From Streptomyces sp. DH5 (GTDB lineage Bacteria > Actinomycetota > Actinomycetes > Streptomycetales > Streptomycetaceae): DNA of 64,000 nt. A program made the position numbers and the translations under genes. The stretch's first letter is position 1; each line of letters opens with the position of its first letter. Location: positions 62,001 through 126,000 of the forward strand of contig NZ_JAHWGP010000005.1 in the NCBI RefSeq assembly GCF_020873915.1. The letters run 5' to 3'. This document shows positions 31,043 to 42,314 of the stretch, piece by piece. The notes under the pieces are model-generated. The model was not told the origin of the DNA. It worked only from the letters and a program-made list of their open reading frames with translations, and ran no database searches.

Positions 31043-31242
31043 GGACCGTCGTCGCACGGCGGGTCGGCACGCGGCACTCACCGGACCGTCGTCGTACGGC
31101 CGGTCGGCACGCGGCACTCACCGGACCGTCGTCGTACGGCCGGCCGGCACGCGGCACTCACCGGACCGTCGTCGTACGGCCGGCCGGCACGCGGCACTCA
31201 CCGGACCGTCGTCGTACGGCCGGCCGGCACGCGGCACTCACC
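31043..31242. repeat. Five tandem 40-bp repeats
   Basis: Five head-to-tail 40-bp units, beginning GGACCGTCGTCGTACGG and ending CACGCGGCACTCACC, at 31043, 31083, 31123, 31163 and 31203. Copies 3-5 are identical, copy 2 differs at one base, and copy 1 at a few. It lies in the spacer between the aldehyde dehydrogenase start and the mdh end. There are no spacers between units, so it is not CRISPR. The rest of the 30800-31327 spacer shows no gene. Confidence 0.95.
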
Positions 31243-31274
31243 GGGGCGCGGGCGGGACGCCGGCGGAACGCGGC

Positions 31275-31307
31275 GGGCCCCGTACCGGTGGAACCGGTAC
31301 GGGGCCC
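31275..31307 (-). terminator. Terminator of mdh
   Basis: Perfect 14-bp stem (GGGCCCCGTACCGG and complement) with a 5-base loop, 20 bases beyond the mdh stop. Confidence 0.7.
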
Positions 31308-31327
31308 GAGAGCCTGCGCGGGTCGGA

Positions 31328-32887
<1,560 letters not shown>

Positions 32888-34042
32888 CTACTGAGTGCAA
32901 CCCTTCTGGCCGGAGGCGGCCAGCGTCGCGCAGGCCTTCACGTCGGTCTCGTTCTCGACCGGCACCATCGCGGTGTAGGTGACCGTGTCACCGGCCGCGG
33001 AGATGGTGTCGCTCTGCCTCGACGAGCCCGAACTGATCTCGACGGTGTCGCCCTGGCCCGCCTGGGTGATCCTCCCCCATGCCGCGCCGCAGGTCTCGCT
33101 GTAGCGGACCTCCACGGTGGCGGTGCCGACGGTCGCGGTCTGCGCCGTGGTGACGAGGTCACCGCTGCACCCCATGGCCTCGGCGTCCTTGCCCTCGCAG
33201 CTCGCGCCGCTGCACTCGACGCCCGGCGGGAGGTTCGCGTTGCTGGTGGCGGTCGGCGACGGGGACTTCGCCGCCTCGTCCTTCTTCCTGTCGTTCTCGA
33301 GCCCGGTGACGTAGAACGCCGCGGCGATCACCACGAGCGCCCCCACCGCCCCGGCGATGAACGTCGACGTCCGCTTCCTGCCGCCGGGCCGGCCCGGGCC
33401 GGCCCCCCGGCCGTGACCGGAGGTACCCCCGGGCGGCGCACCGCGCGTTCCCGCTCCCCGTCCGCCGCCGGGCGGCGCGGACGGGATGCCGGTCCGGATG
33501 CCGTGCCGGCCCGGCTGCGGCGACCCGGCGACGCCCCAGGAGTTCCCGGGCGCGCCGTCCCGGAGGACGTCGCCGCCCGCGTCCCGCACGTCGGAGGCGG
33601 TCGGCTGCGGCGGCACGCTCGGCGCGACACCGGCCGGTCCCGCGACACCCGGACGGACCGCGGCCCCGCCCTTGCGGGGTCCGCCGCCCGACGACGGCCC
33701 GGTGAGCTCGCTGAGCGCGGCACGCGCCTGCGAGATCCGGATCGCCTCCATCGTCATGTCGTGACGCATCTCCGAGCGGCTCCAGGCGCGCTCGGCGAGC
33801 TCCCACATGGTGGTGAGGTGCAGCGGGTTGGTTCCGGTGACCTCGGCCAGGGCCACGACCGCGCCCTTCGGCGCCAGCAGCCGTCCGTTCAGATAACGCT
33901 CCCAGGACGTCTTGCTGTAGCCCGTGCGGTCGGAGACCGACGCGACGCTCAGGCCGCTGCGGTCCACGACCCGCCTGAGCTGGCTCGTGAACTCCCTGAT
34001 CTGCGGATCGAGTTCATCCGGCAAGGCCTTCCAACGAGGCAT
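32888..34042 (-). CDS. Membrane-anchored XRE-type HTH protein with extracytoplasmic DUF2690-like domain
   Basis: 384 residues in three parts. First a helix-turn-helix (about 15-75: LRRVVDRSGLSVASVSDRTG and SKTSWERYLNGRLLAPKG). Then a long Gly/Pro/Arg-rich linker, and one membrane helix (TFIAGAVGALVVIAAAFYVTGL, about 245-266). Last, an exported domain with six Cys residues (CSGASCEGKDAEAMGCSGD, then YSETCGAAWGRI), resembling DUF2690. This RodZ-like layout could link an outside signal or the cell wall to DNA or the cytoskeleton. GGGGGAA precedes the ATG. It stands alone. Confidence 0.82.
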   Translation of the reverse strand: MPRWKALPDELDPQIREFTSQLRRVVDRSGLSVASVSDRTGYSKTSWERYLNGRLLAPKGAVVALAEVTGTNPLHLTTMWELAERAWSRSEMRHDMTMEAIRISQARAALSELTGPSSGGGPRKGGAAVRPGVAGPAGVAPSVPPQPTASDVRDAGGDVLRDGAPGNSWGVAGSPQPGRHGIRTGIPSAPPGGGRGAGTRGAPPGGTSGHGRGAGPGRPGGRKRTSTFIAGAVGALVVIAAAFYVTGLENDRKKDEAAKSPSPTATSNANLPPGVECSGASCEGKDAEAMGCSGDLVTTAQTATVGTATVEVRYSETCGAAWGRITQAGQGDTVEISSGSSRQSDTISAAGDTVTYTAMVPVENETDVKACATLAASGQKGCTQ

Positions 34043-34552
34043 TGCTTCCCCCTCTTCCCCCCGGTTCGTGCTGTTCTTCCTCGCGCGTGGTGCCCTCTGC
34101 CGAGTCTCCGTCTGGCTACCCACAGGGATGCCGCCAGCCAGGGTCTCAGTTCCCGGGGTGGGGGCGCACGGGAGCATCAGGGCTGTGGACGCGCAACGCC
34201 GCACGCCCGCTCGCTCGCCCCAGTGTCCCATCGGCCGGACCCTGGACCGAACAGAACCCGGAAGAAGCGGGTGATGCGTGTCGGCGTACTTCCTTTGCCC
34301 CTGTTCGCCCCACCACCCCGCATCTTGTCGCATGAATCCCGTACGCCCCACCCGTCCGGCGGAACCGGCCGTCGCACCGGGGCGCGTTCCCGGACCCCGG
34401 CGGGCCTGACGTGCACAGTTGTCGCGAGCATGTCGCAGTCGCATCGCGGGGCTGTCAGCGGATTCCGCGCGACGTAGCGGAACGGTCACTTCCGTGCCAC
34501 AGCGGCCGGGCAGCCGTTGAACGGGCGCTTCGCCGTGCCGGAGTGTGGAGCA
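34043..34552. other. Gene-free spacer upstream of the HTH gene
   Basis: About 510 bases. It contains the HTH gene promoter region and no frame with convincing protein composition. The sequence near 34270-34330 is less GC-rich than its surroundings. Confidence 0.4.
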
Positions 34553-34598
34553 CGGCGACGGCCCGTCCTCCCACGGGGGTGAGGACGGGCCGTCGCCG
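34553..34598 (-). terminator. Terminator of folD-DUF3017
   Basis: 18-bp perfect stem (CGGCGACGGCCCGTCCTC and complement) with a 10-base loop, just beyond the DUF3017 stop. Confidence 0.75.
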
Positions 34599-34617
34599 AC
34601 AGCGGTCAGGACGCGGC

Positions 34618-35133
34618 TCAGCCGCTGATCGTGAAGTGCAGCAGGTCCGCCAGGAACGGGATCCTCAGCTTCGGCTCTGGCTGGACCATCAGCGCCAGCA
34701 GCACGATCCCCAGGCCCAGGCCGCCGTACGTGACGATGTCGGTGAAGCGGGAGCGCACCGCGAGCATGCCGACGTTCCGCACCAGCCACCGCAGCAGCGC
34801 CCCGGCCACCAGGGCCACGCCGATCAGCAGCGTGCCGAGCCGGAACTGGTCCATCGCGGTGACCAGCAGCCCCAGTCCGGCCGTGAGCAGCACGGCGAGG
34901 ATCGGCCACTGGCGGGCGGGCGCCGGGGCGTCACCCGGGGCGGCCCTGCCACCACCCTCGGGACGCGCGGTGTCCCGGGTGAAGAGCGGGAACCGGCGGG
35001 TGGTGCGCCGCGGCCTGCCCTCGGCGTCGGGCGCGCTGACCGCGTCGCGGACCGTGATCTCCCCGGGCCGCTCCGGCACCTCGGGGGTGCCGGAGACGCC
35101 GGGCGCCTCGGGGGCCTTCCGCTCAGCCGGCAC
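34618..35133 (-). CDS. DUF3017 domain membrane protein
   Basis: 171 residues. A polar, Pro/Arg-rich N-terminal half is followed by three hydrophobic segments (about 75-93, 98-113, 130-147) that match DUF3017, a small actinobacterial membrane family of unknown role. DUF3017 genes habitually follow folD in actinobacteria, as here, where its GTG overlaps the folD stop by 11 bases. Confidence 0.87.
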   Translation of the reverse strand: MPAERKAPEAPGVSGTPEVPERPGEITVRDAVSAPDAEGRPRRTTRRFPLFTRDTARPEGGGRAAPGDAPAPARQWPILAVLLTAGLGLLVTAMDQFRLGTLLIGVALVAGALLRWLVRNVGMLAVRSRFTDIVTYGGLGLGIVLLALMVQPEPKLRIPFLADLLHFTISG

Positions 35134-35977
35134 TGCGCTCCGCCGCCTCGACCACGTTGACCAGCAGCTGGGCCCGGGTCATCGGGCCCACACCGCCGGG
35201 GTTCGGGGCGACCCAGCCGGCCACCTCGGCCACGCCCGGGTGGACATCGCCCACGATCTTGCCCTCGGCGCTGCGGGAGACGCCGACGTCGAGGACGGCC
35301 GCGCCCGGCTTGACGTCCTCGGGGCGGATCAGGTGGGCGCTGCCCGCGGCGGCCACGATGATGTCCGCCCGCCGCAGGTGCGCCGCCAGATCGCGGGTGC
35401 CGGTGTGGCACTGGGTCACGGTGGCGTTCTCGCTGCGCCGGGTCAGCAGCAGCGGCATCGGGCGGCCGATGGTCACTCCGCGCCCGACGACCACGACCTC
35501 GGCACCCTTGATCTCCACGCCGTGGCGGCGCAGCAGGGTGATGATGCCGTTGGGGGTGCAGGGCAGGGGGGCCGGCTCGTTGAGCACGAGGCGTCCGAGG
35601 TTCATCGGGTGGAGCCCGTCGGCGTCCTTCTCCGGGTCCATCAGTTCGAGGATGCGGTTCTCGTCGATGCCCTTGGGCAGCGGCAGCTGGACGATGTAAC
35701 CGGTGCAGGCGGGGTCCTCGTTGAGCTCCCGGACGGCCGCCTCGATCTCCTCCTGCGTGGCCGTGCCCGGCAGTTCACGCTGGATGGAGGCGATGCCCAC
35801 CTGGGCACAGTCACGGTGCTTGCCTGCGACGTACTTCTGGCTGCCGGGGTCGTCCCCCACGAGGATCGTGCCGAGGCCGGGCGTGACGCCCTTCTCCTTC
35901 AGCGCCGCCACGCGGGCGGTCAGATCGGACTTGATCTCGGCTGCGGTGGCCTTGCCATCGAGAATCTGGGCGGTCAT
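35123..35977 (-). CDS. folD: Bifunctional methylenetetrahydrofolate dehydrogenase/cyclohydrolase
   Basis: 284 residues. It converts 5,10-methylene-THF to 10-formyl-THF, the one-carbon donor used by PurN and PurH. Catalytic [18 protein letters not shown] (Tyr and Lys), [13 protein letters not shown], substrate motif [11 protein letters not shown], and the Rossmann part [18 protein letters not shown] with [15 protein letters not shown]. Length is normal. It is coupled with DUF3017. Confidence 0.97.
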   Translation of the reverse strand: MTAQILDGKATAAEIKSDLTARVAALKEKGVTPGLGTILVGDDPGSQKYVAGKHRDCAQVGIASIQRELPGTATQEEIEAAVRELNEDPACTGYIVQLPLPKGIDENRILELMDPEKDADGLHPMNLGRLVLNEPAPLPCTPNGIITLLRRHGVEIKGAEVVVVGRGVTIGRPMPLLLTRRSENATVTQCHTGTRDLAAHLRRADIIVAAAGSAHLIRPEDVKPGAAVLDVGVSRSAEGKIVGDVHPGVAEVAGWVAPNPGGVGPMTRAQLLVNVVEAAERSAG

Positions 35978-36268
35978 GGTCCCCATCCTCGCGGATGACC
36001 GGTCCCCTGTTCCAATCCGCCCGCATGGCGGGCGGCCACGACGCCACCGGCCTCCCCCGCCCCGTATCGCCCTTTTCGAGCCAAGATCAGTGATGTTGCA
36101 CTTGCACAACACCTTCGGAATGCGGCTGGACAAGGAACAGACCGGTCCAGAACGATGAGTCGCACAGTGCCGCGGGCAGAACCGGGGGGACGGACCGCAT
36201 CTGTAGAACTTCCTCCGCGCCGCGCCTTGCGTCGTCCCCGCACGTGAATCAACGGAGGAAGAACCGCC

Positions 36269-36916
36269 ATGAGTTTCGGCGACCCGAACAACCCCTACGG
36301 GCAGCCGCCCCAGCAGCCTCCGGCCGGCGCTCCGGGTTACGGCTACCCCCAGCAGACCCCGCCCCCGCCCGGCATACCGCCGCAGCAGGGCTACGGCTAC
36401 CCCGGCTACCCGGGTTATCCGGGTGCCAACATGATGGCGCCGCAGTCGATGCCGGGGCTGCTCGTGACCGCCCGGGTCTTCCTGTTCATCATCTCGGCGG
36501 TGCAGATCCTGGCGGGCCTTTCCTGGCTGTACGTGGCGGCCTTCGTCAACGATGTCACCGACGCCGCCGACGACCTCAGCTCCTCCTCCGACGACCCGTT
36601 CAGCGCGATCGGCGAAGGCGGTGACATCGCGGCCGGCGCGTTGGTGTTCCTGGCACTGTTCGCGCTCGGCCTGGCTGCGCTGTCCATCACGCTCGGCGTG
36701 AGGTTCGGCAAGGGCGGCCAGGGCATCCGGATCACCACAGTCGTCTACGGCGCACTCGGCACGATCATCGGTCTGCTGGGCCTGTTCGTCGGCCTGGACT
36801 CCGGCATGGCCACGGCAGTCATCTTCCCGCTGCTGTGGGTCACCTTCGGCGCCATCATCACCGCGGCCCCGGTGGTCCCCAGCGGCACGGCCTGGTTCGC
36901 CCGCCCGCGCTACTGA
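36269..36916 (+). CDS. Pro/Gly/Tyr-rich N-terminus membrane protein, function unknown
   Basis: 215 residues. The first 55 are low complexity ([33 protein letters not shown]), as in many actinobacterial surface membrane proteins. Four membrane helices follow (about 65-87, 110-130, 145-163, 172-198). The loop after the first helix is acidic and Ser-rich ([13 protein letters not shown]). GGAGGAAG precedes the ATG at 36269. No enzymatic motif is visible. Confidence 0.82.
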   Translation: MSFGDPNNPYGQPPQQPPAGAPGYGYPQQTPPPPGIPPQQGYGYPGYPGYPGANMMAPQSMPGLLVTARVFLFIISAVQILAGLSWLYVAAFVNDVTDAADDLSSSSDDPFSAIGEGGDIAAGALVFLALFALGLAALSITLGVRFGKGGQGIRITTVVYGALGTIIGLLGLFVGLDSGMATAVIFPLLWVTFGAIITAAPVVPSGTAWFARPRY

Positions 36917-36953
36917 CGCGTCGCGCGAACGGACGGTTCGCGCCACTGACGTC

Positions 36954-36993
36954 TCGGGGCCGTGTCCCACCTCCGGTGGAGGGACACGGCCCC
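36954..36993. terminator. Bidirectional terminator
   Basis: 13-bp stem (CGGGGCCGTGTCC and complement) between the plus-strand membrane protein and the convergent purH. Confidence 0.7.
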
Positions 36994-37025
36994 GGTGCGT
37001 GACGCCGGCCGACGGCCGCCGGCCG

Positions 37026-38588
37026 TCAGTGGAAGAAGTGACGCGTGCCGGTGAAGTACATCGTCACGCCCGCCTTCTTCGCGGCCTCCACGACCAGTTC
37101 GTCGCGGACCGAGCCGCCGGGCTGGACCACGGCCTTCACGCCGGCCTCGGTGAGGATCTCCAGGCCGTCGGGGAAGGGGAAGAACGCGTCCGAGGCGGCG
37201 TAGGAACCGGCCGCGCGCTCGGCGCCCGCCCGCTCGACGGCCAGCTTCGCGGAGTCGACGCGGTTGACCTGGCCCATGCCGACGCCGACGGAGGCGCCGT
37301 CCTTGGCGAGCAGGATCGCGTTGGACTTCACCGCGCGGCACGCCCTCCAGGCGAAGGCCAGCTCGGCCAGCTCCGCCTCGGAGAGGGCCTCGCCGGTGGC
37401 CAGCGTCCAGGTGGCCGGGTCGTCGCCCTCGGCCTGGAGGCGGTCGGTGACCTGGAGGAGCGCGCCGCCGTCGATCGGCTTGACCTCGACCGGGGCGGAC
37501 GGGGCCTCGGGGGCGCGCAGGACACGGATGTTCTTCTTCTTGGTGAGGGCTTCGAGGGCGCCGTCCTCGTAGTCCGGCGCGACGATGACCTCGGTGAAGA
37601 TCTCCGCGACCTGCTCGGCCATCTCCTTGCTGACCGGGCGGTTCACGGCGATCACACCGCCGAACGCCGACAGCGGGTCGCAGGCGTGCGCCTTGCGGTG
37701 CGCCTCGGCGACGTCCGCGCCGGTCGCGATGCCGCACGGGTTGGCGTGCTTGATGATCGCGACCGCCGGGGCGTCGTGGTCGTACGCGGCGCGGAAGGCG
37801 GCGTCCGTGTCCGTGTAGTTGTTGTACGACATCTCCTTGCCGTGCAGCTGTTCGGCCTCGGCCAGGCCGCCCGTCCCGGACACGTACAGGGCGGCGGGCT
37901 GGTGCGGGTTCTCGCCGTAGCGCAGGGTGTCCTTGCGCTCCCAGGTGGCGCCCAGGAAGTCGGGGAACCGCGACTCGTCCACGGGGGCGTACTCGGAGGC
38001 GAACCAGGAGGCGACGGCGACGTCGTACGCGGCCGTGTGCTGGAAGGCCTCCGCGGCGAGCCGCTTGCGGGTGGTGAGGTCGAAGCCGCCGTCGCGGACG
38101 GCCGCGAGAACGTCGGCGTAGCGCGCCGGGCTGGTGACGACCGCGACGGACGGGTGGTTCTTGGCGGCGGCACGCACCATGGAGGGGCCGCCGATGTCGA
38201 TCTGCTCCACGCACTCGTCGGGCGTGGCACCGGAGGCGACGGTCTCGCGGAACGGGTAGAGGTTGACGACGACGAGGTCGAACGGCTCCACACCCAGCCC
38301 GGTCAGCTGCTGCCGGTGGTCCTCGAGACGCAGGTCGGCGAGGATGCCGGCGTGGACCCTGGGGTGCAGGGTCTTGACGCGGCCGTCCAGGCACTCGGGG
38401 AAGCCGGTGAGCTCCTCGACCTTGGTGACGGGGACGCCCGCGGCGGCGATCTTCGCGGCGGTGGACCCGGTGGAGACGAGCTCCACGCCGGCCTCGTGCA
38501 GGCCGCGCGCGAGGTCCTCGAGGCCGGTCTTGTCGTAGACGGAGACGAGCGCCCGTCGGATGGCCCGCTTGTTGCTCTCGGCGGTCAC
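37026..38588 (-). CDS. purH: AICAR transformylase / IMP cyclohydrolase
   Basis: 520-residue bifunctional enzyme catalysing the last two steps of IMP synthesis. The N-terminal MGS-like cyclohydrolase domain runs [19 protein letters not shown] to [13 protein letters not shown]. The C-terminal transformylase domain includes [25 protein letters not shown], the catalytic KHANPCG, and the closing [28 protein letters not shown]. It consumes AICAR, whose triphosphate ZTP is the ligand of the riboswitch upstream of glyA. GTG overlaps the purN stop (GTGA). Confidence 0.97.
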   Translation of the reverse strand: MTAESNKRAIRRALVSVYDKTGLEDLARGLHEAGVELVSTGSTAAKIAAAGVPVTKVEELTGFPECLDGRVKTLHPRVHAGILADLRLEDHRQQLTGLGVEPFDLVVVNLYPFRETVASGATPDECVEQIDIGGPSMVRAAAKNHPSVAVVTSPARYADVLAAVRDGGFDLTTRKRLAAEAFQHTAAYDVAVASWFASEYAPVDESRFPDFLGATWERKDTLRYGENPHQPAALYVSGTGGLAEAEQLHGKEMSYNNYTDTDAAFRAAYDHDAPAVAIIKHANPCGIATGADVAEAHRKAHACDPLSAFGGVIAVNRPVSKEMAEQVAEIFTEVIVAPDYEDGALEALTKKKNIRVLRAPEAPSAPVEVKPIDGGALLQVTDRLQAEGDDPATWTLATGEALSEAELAELAFAWRACRAVKSNAILLAKDGASVGVGMGQVNRVDSAKLAVERAGAERAAGSYAASDAFFPFPDGLEILTEAGVKAVVQPGGSVRDELVVEAAKKAGVTMYFTGTRHFFH

Positions 38589-39223
38589 TGGATAACTACC
38601 TTTCGTCCCTCAATGCGATAGCCGTTGCGGGCGAGCCGCCCCACGACCTCGACGAGCAGCCTTCGCTCGACTTCCTTGATGCGCTCGTGCAGAGCGCTCT
38701 CGTCGTCCTCGTCCCGGACCTCCACCACGCCCTGCGCGATGATCGGCCCGGTGTCGACGCCGTCGTCGACGAAGTGGACGGTGCAACCGGTGACCCTGGC
38801 GCCGTACGCGAGCGCGTCCCGCACGCCGTGGGCCCCGGGGAAACTGGGCAGCAGGGCGGGGTGGGTGTTGACGAACCGTCCGCCGAAGCGCGCGAGGAAC
38901 TCCTTCCCCACGATCTTCATGAACCCGGCGGACACCACGAGGTCGGGCTCGTGGGCGGCGACGGCCTCCGCGAGCGCCGCGTCCCACTCCTCGCGGGTCG
39001 CGTGGTCCTTGACCCTGCACACGAAGGTCGGCAGTCCGGCGCGCTCGGCGCGGGCCAGGCCCTCGATGCCTTCGCGGTCGGCGCCGACGGCCACGACCTC
39101 GGCCCCGTACGCCTCGGCGCCGGTGGCGGCGATCTCGTCGAGGAGCGCCTGCAGGTTGGTGCCGGATCCGGAGACCAGCACGACGAGACGCCTGGCGCGC
39201 TCGGCCACGGGCTTGGCGGCCAC
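38585..39223 (-). CDS. purN: Phosphoribosylglycinamide formyltransferase
   Basis: 212 residues. It transfers a formyl group from 10-formyl-THF to GAR in purine synthesis. Motifs: [15 protein letters not shown] (phosphate binding), [13 protein letters not shown], catalytic [15 protein letters not shown] (Asn-His), and [17 protein letters not shown] with the catalytic Asp. It is coupled to purH. GTG at 39223 gives the usual length. Confidence 0.95.
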   Translation of the reverse strand: MAAKPVAERARRLVVLVSGSGTNLQALLDEIAATGAEAYGAEVVAVGADREGIEGLARAERAGLPTFVCRVKDHATREEWDAALAEAVAAHEPDLVVSAGFMKIVGKEFLARFGGRFVNTHPALLPSFPGAHGVRDALAYGARVTGCTVHFVDDGVDTGPIIAQGVVEVRDEDDESALHERIKEVERRLLVEVVGRLARNGYRIEGRKVVIQ

Positions 39224-39611
39224 GGTGGGGCCCTTTCTCGGGGAGCGTCTGCGCGGTCGGCGACACAGCGCTTTGTACAATCACACGAATGCTTCGGGTC
39301 CCCGGATACGGGGAAGCCTACGAAGCGGCCGACCGTCAGCAACGATACCGGCACACCAGGCGGCCCCCACGGGACGGGGGCACGGCCGGAAGGTAGCGTC
39401 TGGGACGAGCCGGTCGGGGAACGCCGGTACTGGATCGCCGGTGGCGCGCGGGAACGCGTGTCGCGCACCGAGCGTTCACAGGAGGACGGACCCGGGGCCG
39501 CGCAGAGCTGACGGGAACGCACCAGCTCACAGCTCAGTCGTAGTCGATACGTCGTGCGAGGCGGCCGTGCCGGACCACGCCGTGCTTCATTAAGGGGAAG
39601 ACGCTCACTTG
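39224..39611. promoter_or_regulatory. Divergent spacer purN / membrane protein gene
   Basis: About 390 bases with no gene. An AT-rich patch TTTGTACAATCACACGAAT near 39272-39290 is the likeliest promoter core for purN on the minus strand. AAGGGGAA (39591-39598) is the ribosome-binding site of the plus-strand gene. Confidence 0.4.
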
Positions 39612-40421
39612 ATGCCGGACCGCAGCCCGCGATTCCTCATGTCCCCCCAGCAGTCGGCCCGGGGAGGGGAGCGGGGCGCCGTGCTGCTGCGGGAGCGCCC
39701 CTCCTTCCCGTCCGACACCCCTCGCGGCAGGGGCGGTGACGACGAGCGCGGCACCCAGGGCACCGGGGGCACGCCGGGTTCCCAGGACCCCCAGGACCGC
39801 CAGGGTTCCCAGGACGACAATCCGTTCGCGCCGCCGCCGGAGGGGACTCCCGACCGGCCCTGGCAGCCGAGGCACCCCTCGGGCGGGGAGGGCGGAGGCC
39901 GCTCCCCCTGGGGCCGCAACTGGAGCGACCGCCAGCCCGGCCGTTCCTCCGGTGGTTTCGGGGACCGTCCGCGCGGTCCCGAGGGGCAGGGCGGCGGCCC
40001 CCAGAAGTCGCCCGGCCCGCGCTGGGATCCCACGGACCCCACCCAGCGCAGGGCGCGGTACGCGCTGCTGTCCGGCATGTGGGCGTTCTTCTTCGCCCTC
40101 TTCAACTGGCCGTACGTGGCGCTGCTGCTGGGCGCGCTCGCCCTGTACTGGGCCATCGGTGCCCTGCGCGCCAAGCCCCGCGCGCAGGACCCGGACGCCC
40201 CGGCGCCCGAGCAGAAGGGCCGCCCGCAGACCACGGCGGCGGTGAGCGGCCTGGTCACGGCGTCCCTGGCACTCGCCCTGGTCGCAGCGTCGTTCACGGC
40301 CCAGTTGGTCTACAGCGACTACTACACCTGCACCAACGACGCCCTCACCCAGCAGTCGCGCGAGGGTTGCAGCGACCTCCTGCCGGAGGAGCTCCGCGGC
40401 CTCCTGGGCGACGGCGAGTGA
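39612..40421 (+). CDS. Membrane protein with long disordered Gly/Pro-rich N-terminus, function unknown
   Basis: 269 residues. The first 150 are low complexity ([19 protein letters not shown] and similar) and presumably cytoplasmic. Two membrane helices follow (about 157-181 with [20 protein letters not shown], and 213-233), and an exported tail has two Cys ([20 protein letters not shown]) that could form a disulfide. An in-frame TTG directly before the ATG is an alternative start, and a Met ten codons in is another. No known domain. Confidence 0.75.
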   Translation: MPDRSPRFLMSPQQSARGGERGAVLLRERPSFPSDTPRGRGGDDERGTQGTGGTPGSQDPQDRQGSQDDNPFAPPPEGTPDRPWQPRHPSGGEGGGRSPWGRNWSDRQPGRSSGGFGDRPRGPEGQGGGPQKSPGPRWDPTDPTQRRARYALLSGMWAFFFALFNWPYVALLLGALALYWAIGALRAKPRAQDPDAPAPEQKGRPQTTAAVSGLVTASLALALVAASFTAQLVYSDYYTCTNDALTQQSREGCSDLLPEELRGLLGDGE

Positions 40422-40442
40422 CCGCACGGGGCTAGCCACGGG

Positions 40443-42218
40443 CTAGCCCCGCTCCGGCGACGCGGGGTCCTCGCCGGCGTGCGGACCGGCGCACGCCCCG
40501 GGTGCGGGTGCCCCGGACGCATCGGCGCCCCGGCGCCGGGCATCGAACTCGGTCCCGGTGGCGGGGACGCCGAAGCGGCCCGGGCCCTCCCGGTCGAGGA
40601 ACGGGAACGGCTCGCCGCGGTCGTCGCCGTCCCGGGCCGGCAGCGTGCCGCCCCGCCCTCCCCCGGCACCGGAGCGAAAAGCCCCGAACCGTTCACCGGG
40701 CACGACACCGGAACGACCCGGGCCCTCCCGGTCGAGGAACAGGAACGGCTCGTGCGGGTCGTCGTCGCCCGGGACCGGCGCCTCCCGCCTGCGGGGCGTG
40801 CCCCCCGGCGCCGGCCGCCCGCCGGCGCCGTGGCGCGGGAGCCGGAACCGCACGCCTCCCCCGCGTCGGGGATACCCCGCCGGCCCCGGGAGGACGAGTT
40901 CCCCGGGAGCGCCCCTCAGCGGGCGGGCACGCCAGGCCCGTACCGCCAGCGACGTCGCGATCGCCGTCAGGCCGACCCACATCAGGGTCGCGGCTCCCAC
41001 CTGCCACCACACCGGACCGAACCGGGAGAGTGTCGCCACCCCCAGCGGACCGCCCGCGAGCGCGGCGAGAACGGACAGCGCCACCGCGCAGAGCACGGCC
41101 GCGAGGGCCGCCGCCCCGGCGGTCCGGCCGGCCTTCCACACGGGAGCGGGGGCCCGCCCGCTGATCGTGGCGCCCCGGCCCACGTACCACCCCACCGCCG
41201 CCCCGGCCGCCAGCGGAACCGTCCCCGCCGCCCAGTTCCACGGCGTTCCCGCCCCCGCGTCCGGGACCGCCGCGAGCAACGGGAACGGTGGCAGCAGCGG
41301 GGCGGAGGCGGAGGCGAGCGGGGTCACCGGGAGGCCGTCGCCGAGGAGGAAGCCGGGGCCGAGGGCGTAGGCGGCGGCCCAGACGGCGGCGTTCGGCGCC
41401 AGCGTGACGCAGAGCAGCAGCACGGCCAGCCACCCCGACCAGCCCTCGGTCAGCCGCAGGAACGCCTTCCGGGTCTCCTCGCCGTGCCAGGCCAGCGACA
41501 CCGCCAGGAGGAGCGCCCCGCCGCCGGCCAGCACCGCCGCCCCGGCCGCCGCCGCGCGTGCCGCGACACCGGGGCGTCCGTCCGGCCCGAGCACGAGATG
41601 GCGTGCGCCCCGGGGCAGCACCCGGCCCAGGACGCGTTCCAGCGGCCCGCTCGGACGGCCGTACGCCGACCAGACACCCGTCCCGGCGGCCAGTACGGCG
41701 ACCAGGGGCACGCACACCGCGGTCCACGTCCACACGGGCCGCAGCGCACCGCCGGCGGCGTAGCACGCGGCGGGCGCGCCGATGGCCAGGTATCCGAGGA
41801 CGACGCCCGCCAGCGCCGTACGGCCGGGCACCAGCGGGGCCTCGTCGCCGGCGTTCCCGTCCGCGGCGTCCCGTGCCGCGCGGTGCAGCAGCCACACCGG
41901 GAGGATGAACAGCAGCAGCGGGGAGAGGCCCACCGGGACCAGGTCTCCGGAGAGGGTGCCGGTGCGGGCCAGTTCGGCGCCGTGGGCCAGCAGCCAGAGC
42001 GCCGCCGCGGTGCGCAGGGCGCCACCGGGCCCGCTGTCCGGGTAGGGGGAGCTGACCCACAGCAGCATCACCAGCACGGTGAACACCGCGAGTCCGAGTC
42101 CGGCAGCGAGGGCACCGCCCAGGAGACCGGAGGCCAGCCCGGGTGAGCGGTCGCGCATCCGGAGGAGCAGGGCGGCCGGTGTGGAACGGCGAGCGGTCAT
42201 CTGCGTCACGCCCGCCAT
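40443..42218 (-). CDS. DUF6350 / PerM-type polytopic membrane protein
   Basis: 591 residues with about ten hydrophobic helices in the first 430 residues (for example [22 protein letters not shown] near 29-50). The family is called DUF6350, or cell division protein PerM, in actinobacteria, and its role is unclear. The last 130 residues are polar and contain a duplicated segment, [16 protein letters not shown] and [16 protein letters not shown]. The start could also be the ATG six codons in. It is divergent from the HTH/sigma-like gene. Confidence 0.8.
   Translation of the reverse strand: MAGVTQMTARRSTPAALLLRMRDRSPGLASGLLGGALAAGLGLAVFTVLVMLLWVSSPYPDSGPGGALRTAAALWLLAHGAELARTGTLSGDLVPVGLSPLLLFILPVWLLHRAARDAADGNAGDEAPLVPGRTALAGVVLGYLAIGAPAACYAAGGALRPVWTWTAVCVPLVAVLAAGTGVWSAYGRPSGPLERVLGRVLPRGARHLVLGPDGRPGVAARAAAAGAAVLAGGGALLLAVSLAWHGEETRKAFLRLTEGWSGWLAVLLLCVTLAPNAAVWAAAYALGPGFLLGDGLPVTPLASASAPLLPPFPLLAAVPDAGAGTPWNWAAGTVPLAAGAAVGWYVGRGATISGRAPAPVWKAGRTAGAAALAAVLCAVALSVLAALAGGPLGVATLSRFGPVWWQVGAATLMWVGLTAIATSLAVRAWRARPLRGAPGELVLPGPAGYPRRGGGVRFRLPRHGAGGRPAPGGTPRRREAPVPGDDDPHEPFLFLDREGPGRSGVVPGERFGAFRSGAGGGRGGTLPARDGDDRGEPFPFLDREGPGRFGVPATGTEFDARRRGADASGAPAPGACAGPHAGEDPASPERG
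40579..40752. repeat. 36-bp direct repeat inside the DUF6350 gene
   Basis: Two copies at 40579-40614 and 40717-40752 share 35 of 36 bases (CCCGGGCCCTCCCGGTCGAG onwards) and encode the [13 protein letters not shown] motif twice in the C-terminal tail. Confidence 0.9.
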
Positions 42219-42314
42219 GCTCCCAACGACACGCGCTTTCCCGGCGTAACGGGCGAAGCTCCGCTGTGTCGCCCAATATATGTTTATGTACTTTTTTGGA
42301 CGGAGGGGCGTCCA

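Noticed and set aside
31043-31242. Possible CRISPR array
   Set aside because: The repeats are contiguous 40-bp units with no unique spacers and no cas genes nearby; it is a simple tandem array.
34177-34431. Minus-strand frame of 84 codons upstream of the membrane HTH gene
   Set aside because: It has a slightly better composition than pure shadow, but no recognisable domain, no ribosome-binding site, and it lies in the expected promoter region.
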